From: an uncultured Haliea sp.
Lineage (GTDB): Bacteria > Pseudomonadota > Gammaproteobacteria > Pseudomonadales > Halieaceae
Reading direction: 5' to 3'
NCBI GenBank assembly: GCA_947258585.1
Contig: CAMYIZ010000036.1
Location: 57,289 to 121,288 of the forward strand
Length of the DNA: 64,000 nt
Positions 62,419 through 64,000 of this stretch are shown in pieces. The notes below the pieces were generated by a model. The model did not search any database and was not told the DNA's origin. It saw only the letters and a list, made by a program, of their open reading frames with translations. The position numbers and the translations under genes are program-made. Each line of letters opens with the position of its first letter. Position 1 is the first letter of the stretch.

Positions 62419-63045
62419 ATGAGTAAATCGGATAAATTCTGGGACAAAACTGCGGAAAAATATTCTAGGAAGCCCGTGCCTGATGAGGAAAAATATCGAC
62501 AGAAGCTCTCTGAAACTCAGGAGTTTCTTTCCGCAGATATGCATATTTTGGAGTTTGGCTGTGGAACTGGAACTACTGCGATTTACCATTCTCCGTATGT
62601 CCAGAGAATAGAGGCAATAGATATATCTGAAAATATGATTGAAATTGGTCGTAAAAAGGCAGAAGCAGCAGGGATAAGTAATCTTACTTTCAGTCGTGCT
62701 ACCTTAGAAGAGTACAAAGCAGATTCTTCCAGTCTTGACGCAGTGCTAGGGCTAAATGTAATCCATCTTGTACCCAACCGAAAAGAACTGATTGCTGAGG
62801 TTGCGAGAATTCTTAAACCTGGGGGTATCTTTATCAGTAGTACGGGTTGCCTGGGGGACTCGTACTTTCGATTTCTTAGATTTTTTATACCTTTTTTAAA
62901 ACCGCTAGGAATAGTGCCAGATATATTTATTTTCAGCGAAGCAGAATTAACCACTGAAATAAAAAATGCTGGATTTTCTATAGAGAGGCAGTGGCATTAT
63001 GGGCCACAGAATATTGAAGTCTTTATCATTGCAAAAAAATGTTGA
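62419..63045 (+). CDS. SAM-dependent class I methyltransferase (cassette gene)
   Basis: 208 residues: motif I ILEFGCGTGTTAIYH, motif II IEAIDISENMIEIG, motif IV AVLGLNVIHLV and post-motif ARILKPGGIFISSTG. The substrate is unknown. Among the lowest GC of the window, pointing to foreign origin. AAGGGG lies just before the ATG. Confidence 0.88.
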   Translation: MSKSDKFWDKTAEKYSRKPVPDEEKYRQKLSETQEFLSADMHILEFGCGTGTTAIYHSPYVQRIEAIDISENMIEIGRKKAEAAGISNLTFSRATLEEYKADSSSLDAVLGLNVIHLVPNRKELIAEVARILKPGGIFISSTGCLGDSYFRFLRFFIPFLKPLGIVPDIFIFSEAELTTEIKNAGFSIERQWHYGPQNIEVFIIAKKC

Positions 63046-63127
63046 GTCAAACTTCGCGCCATATCAAGCTCATAGCAAGGCCAGGCAGTGGGAAAGCGAA
63101 GCTGGCGCATCTGCTGAGGCGTTAGGC
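63046..63127 (+). other. attC recombination site 10 (82 bases)
   Basis: GTCAAAC (63046-63052) and GTTAGGC (63121-63127) with CTTCGC/GCGAAG and GCGCCA/TGGCGC pairing inside. The 11 bases after the junction (GTTAGGCGTCAAAAG) match GTTGGGCGTCAAAAG before the first GNAT gene, at 56814. Confidence 0.85.
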
Positions 63128-63149
63128 GTCAAAAGAAGGGGTGCAAGTC

Positions 63150-63566
63150 GTGCATGAAGCCTTAATTGGTATCGTAGTAGGCGTTCTCATCATAGTCGTG
63201 GCGCGAGTCATTCATGGGCAGCATTGGTTGTATTCATTAGGTTTGCTCACGCTGCCTAGCTTGTACGCATTCTTTGCTCTACAAGCCGGTGAGCCGGCTG
63301 TGGGCATCAAAGAAATGATCTACGGTATCCCGTTTGTTGTAGTTGGCCTGGTATTCGCGTTGGTGAACGTCCGCCAGTCAGCGGTAGTGGTCGCTGCATT
63401 CTGGATACTTCACGGGCTGTACGACCTGACGCATAGTCAGTTTATAACAAACGCTGGTGTTCCTGATTGGTACCCAGTTTGGTGCTGCTCCCTTGATCTT
63501 GTCATTGGTGCATATCTACTATGGCTGTCGCGTCGTGTTCCCGATGCAAATCTTCGCCGAGCGTAA
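63150..63566 (+). CDS. DUF6010-like integral membrane protein (cassette gene)
   Basis: 138 residues with four hydrophobic helices; motifs WLYSLGLLTLPSLYAFFAL, EMIYGIPFVVVGLVF, WILHGLYDLTHSQF and WYPVWCCSLDLVIGAYL resemble the DUF6010 family of unknown function. GTG 63150 follows AGAAGGGG by eight bases; GTG 63141 is in frame too. Confidence 0.7.
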   Translation: MHEALIGIVVGVLIIVVARVIHGQHWLYSLGLLTLPSLYAFFALQAGEPAVGIKEMIYGIPFVVVGLVFALVNVRQSAVVVAAFWILHGLYDLTHSQFITNAGVPDWYPVWCCSLDLVIGAYLLWLSRRVPDANLRRA

Positions 63567-63710
63567 TTCGTGCAGCCCGAATTGCTTTTCGTTCAGACGT
63601 CCCGCGTGCACCCATCACCTCGATAGCACGATATGCAGCCTGCCCCTTCATTGCACCCGACTCGCTACAGCGTGCTTCGTCCGCTTTCGTGAGCGGGTGA
63701 AATCGAACGG

Positions 63711-63899
63711 TCAGAGGTGGTGATCTATATCCATGCTGTTGTGGAGAATTCGAACCACAGCAATCTTTGACTCAGTGCCAGCTCGGCAAAAGAGGATTTG
63801 GCTGCCTTCGCTGAATTTTCTATAGCCCGGCTTTATATCTTCGGCGTCCGGGCCGATGTCGTGCTGGCGGGGATGTAATGACCCAGTGAATAACTGCAC
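63711..63899 (-). pseudogene. ParE/RelE-type toxin, C-terminal remnant
   Basis: About 60 residues match the end of ParE toxins: HDIGPDAEDIKPGYRKFSEGSQ, then ILFCRAG and IAVVRILHNSMDIDHHL. The first ~40 residues of the usual ~98 are missing, and the sequence switches to IS-like DNA just upstream (beyond 63900). It lies antisense to the cassettes. The antitoxin gene, expected upstream, is absent. Confidence 0.75.
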
Positions 63900-63931
63900 A
63901 TGGTATTTTCTATCTGAGGAGGTAGGTAACC

Positions 63932-64000
63932 ATGATGCAAGAACCCGAAATCAAACGCTGGACAGCGAAGCGTAAGGCGGAGTTGATCAAGCAGGTCTAC
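63932..64000 (+). mobile_element. Start of an IS3-type transposase orfA (partial)
   Basis: 23 codons to the window edge, beginning MMQEPEIKRWTAKRKAELI after a GAGGAGG ribosome site. EIKRWTAKRK is the start of the DUF1153-type small orfA protein found ahead of IS3-family transposases. The left end of the element probably lies between 63895 and 63931 and interrupts the ParE gene. Confidence 0.65.

Overview
The window reads as a chromosome segment of a high-GC marine gammaproteobacterium, most likely of the Halieaceae/Cellvibrionales type. The block dksA-gluQRS-cbrX-cbrA-cbrB-(sRNA)-pcnB-folK-panB-panC and the argG-pyrC-rnt cluster have the pseudomonad-like gammaproteobacterial order. They sit beside several TonB receptors, TPR-sulfotransferases, a BCCT carrier and a pyruvate:ferredoxin oxidoreductase. 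The taxon is inferred from gene content and order only.

Layout. 1-1.1 kb: 3' half of pnp and its terminator. 1.2-2.8 kb: a stand-alone ThDP-dependent decarboxylase/acetolactate synthase-like enzyme. 2.9-13.9 kb (all minus strand): dksA, gluQRS, the two-component system cbrA-cbrB with the small overlapping gene cbrX, an intergenic RNA locus, pcnB, folK, a deoxynucleoside kinase, panB and panC. The cbrB-pcnB gap carries a sigma-54 promoter followed by A-rich CA motifs and two copies of a hairpin unit. This is the arrangement of the CrcZ sRNA of pseudomonads, which titrates Hfq/Crc in carbon catabolite control. 14-25.5 kb: aminotransferase, sfsA, an M15 peptidase, ppa next to a PPi-dependent phosphofructokinase, mpl, an MMPL/RND transporter, two small genes, and a MocR-type regulator whose aminotransferase domain lacks the PLP lysine.

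25.6-42.5 kb is an accessory uptake and hydrolysis region. It holds a nitrilase-fold amidohydrolase, two TonB receptors each transcribed ahead of a TPR-sulfotransferase (mirror-image modules), a serine hydrolase, an MFS carrier, an acetylpolyamine/HDAC-family deacetylase, a BCCT carrier and an Fe/2-oxoglutarate oxygenase. 42.8-52.9 kb: rnk, nifJ with a DHOD-like partner, a divergent TetR regulator with a clear palindromic operator and a fatty acid hydroxylase/sterol desaturase, then rnt-pyrC, argG and a glycine-zipper lipoprotein. 53.3-56.5 kb: SOS-boxed dnaE2 (imuC) without imuA or imuB beside it.

56.6-63.7 kb is an array of short, lower-GC, same-strand genes separated by attC-like sites (an R' ending AAC, an R'' starting GTTA/GTTG, and imperfect stems). 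It is an integron gene-cassette array with no integrase in the window (a CALIN). Cargo includes two GNATs (one ArsN2-like), an ABM monooxygenase, a BrnT-like toxin with a ribbon-helix-helix antitoxin, a GFA protein, a YdeI-like protein, a methyltransferase, lipoproteins and small membrane proteins. The array ends at a truncated ParE toxin gene next to the start of an IS3-type orfA that runs off the window.

No rRNA, tRNA or CRISPR array was recognised.
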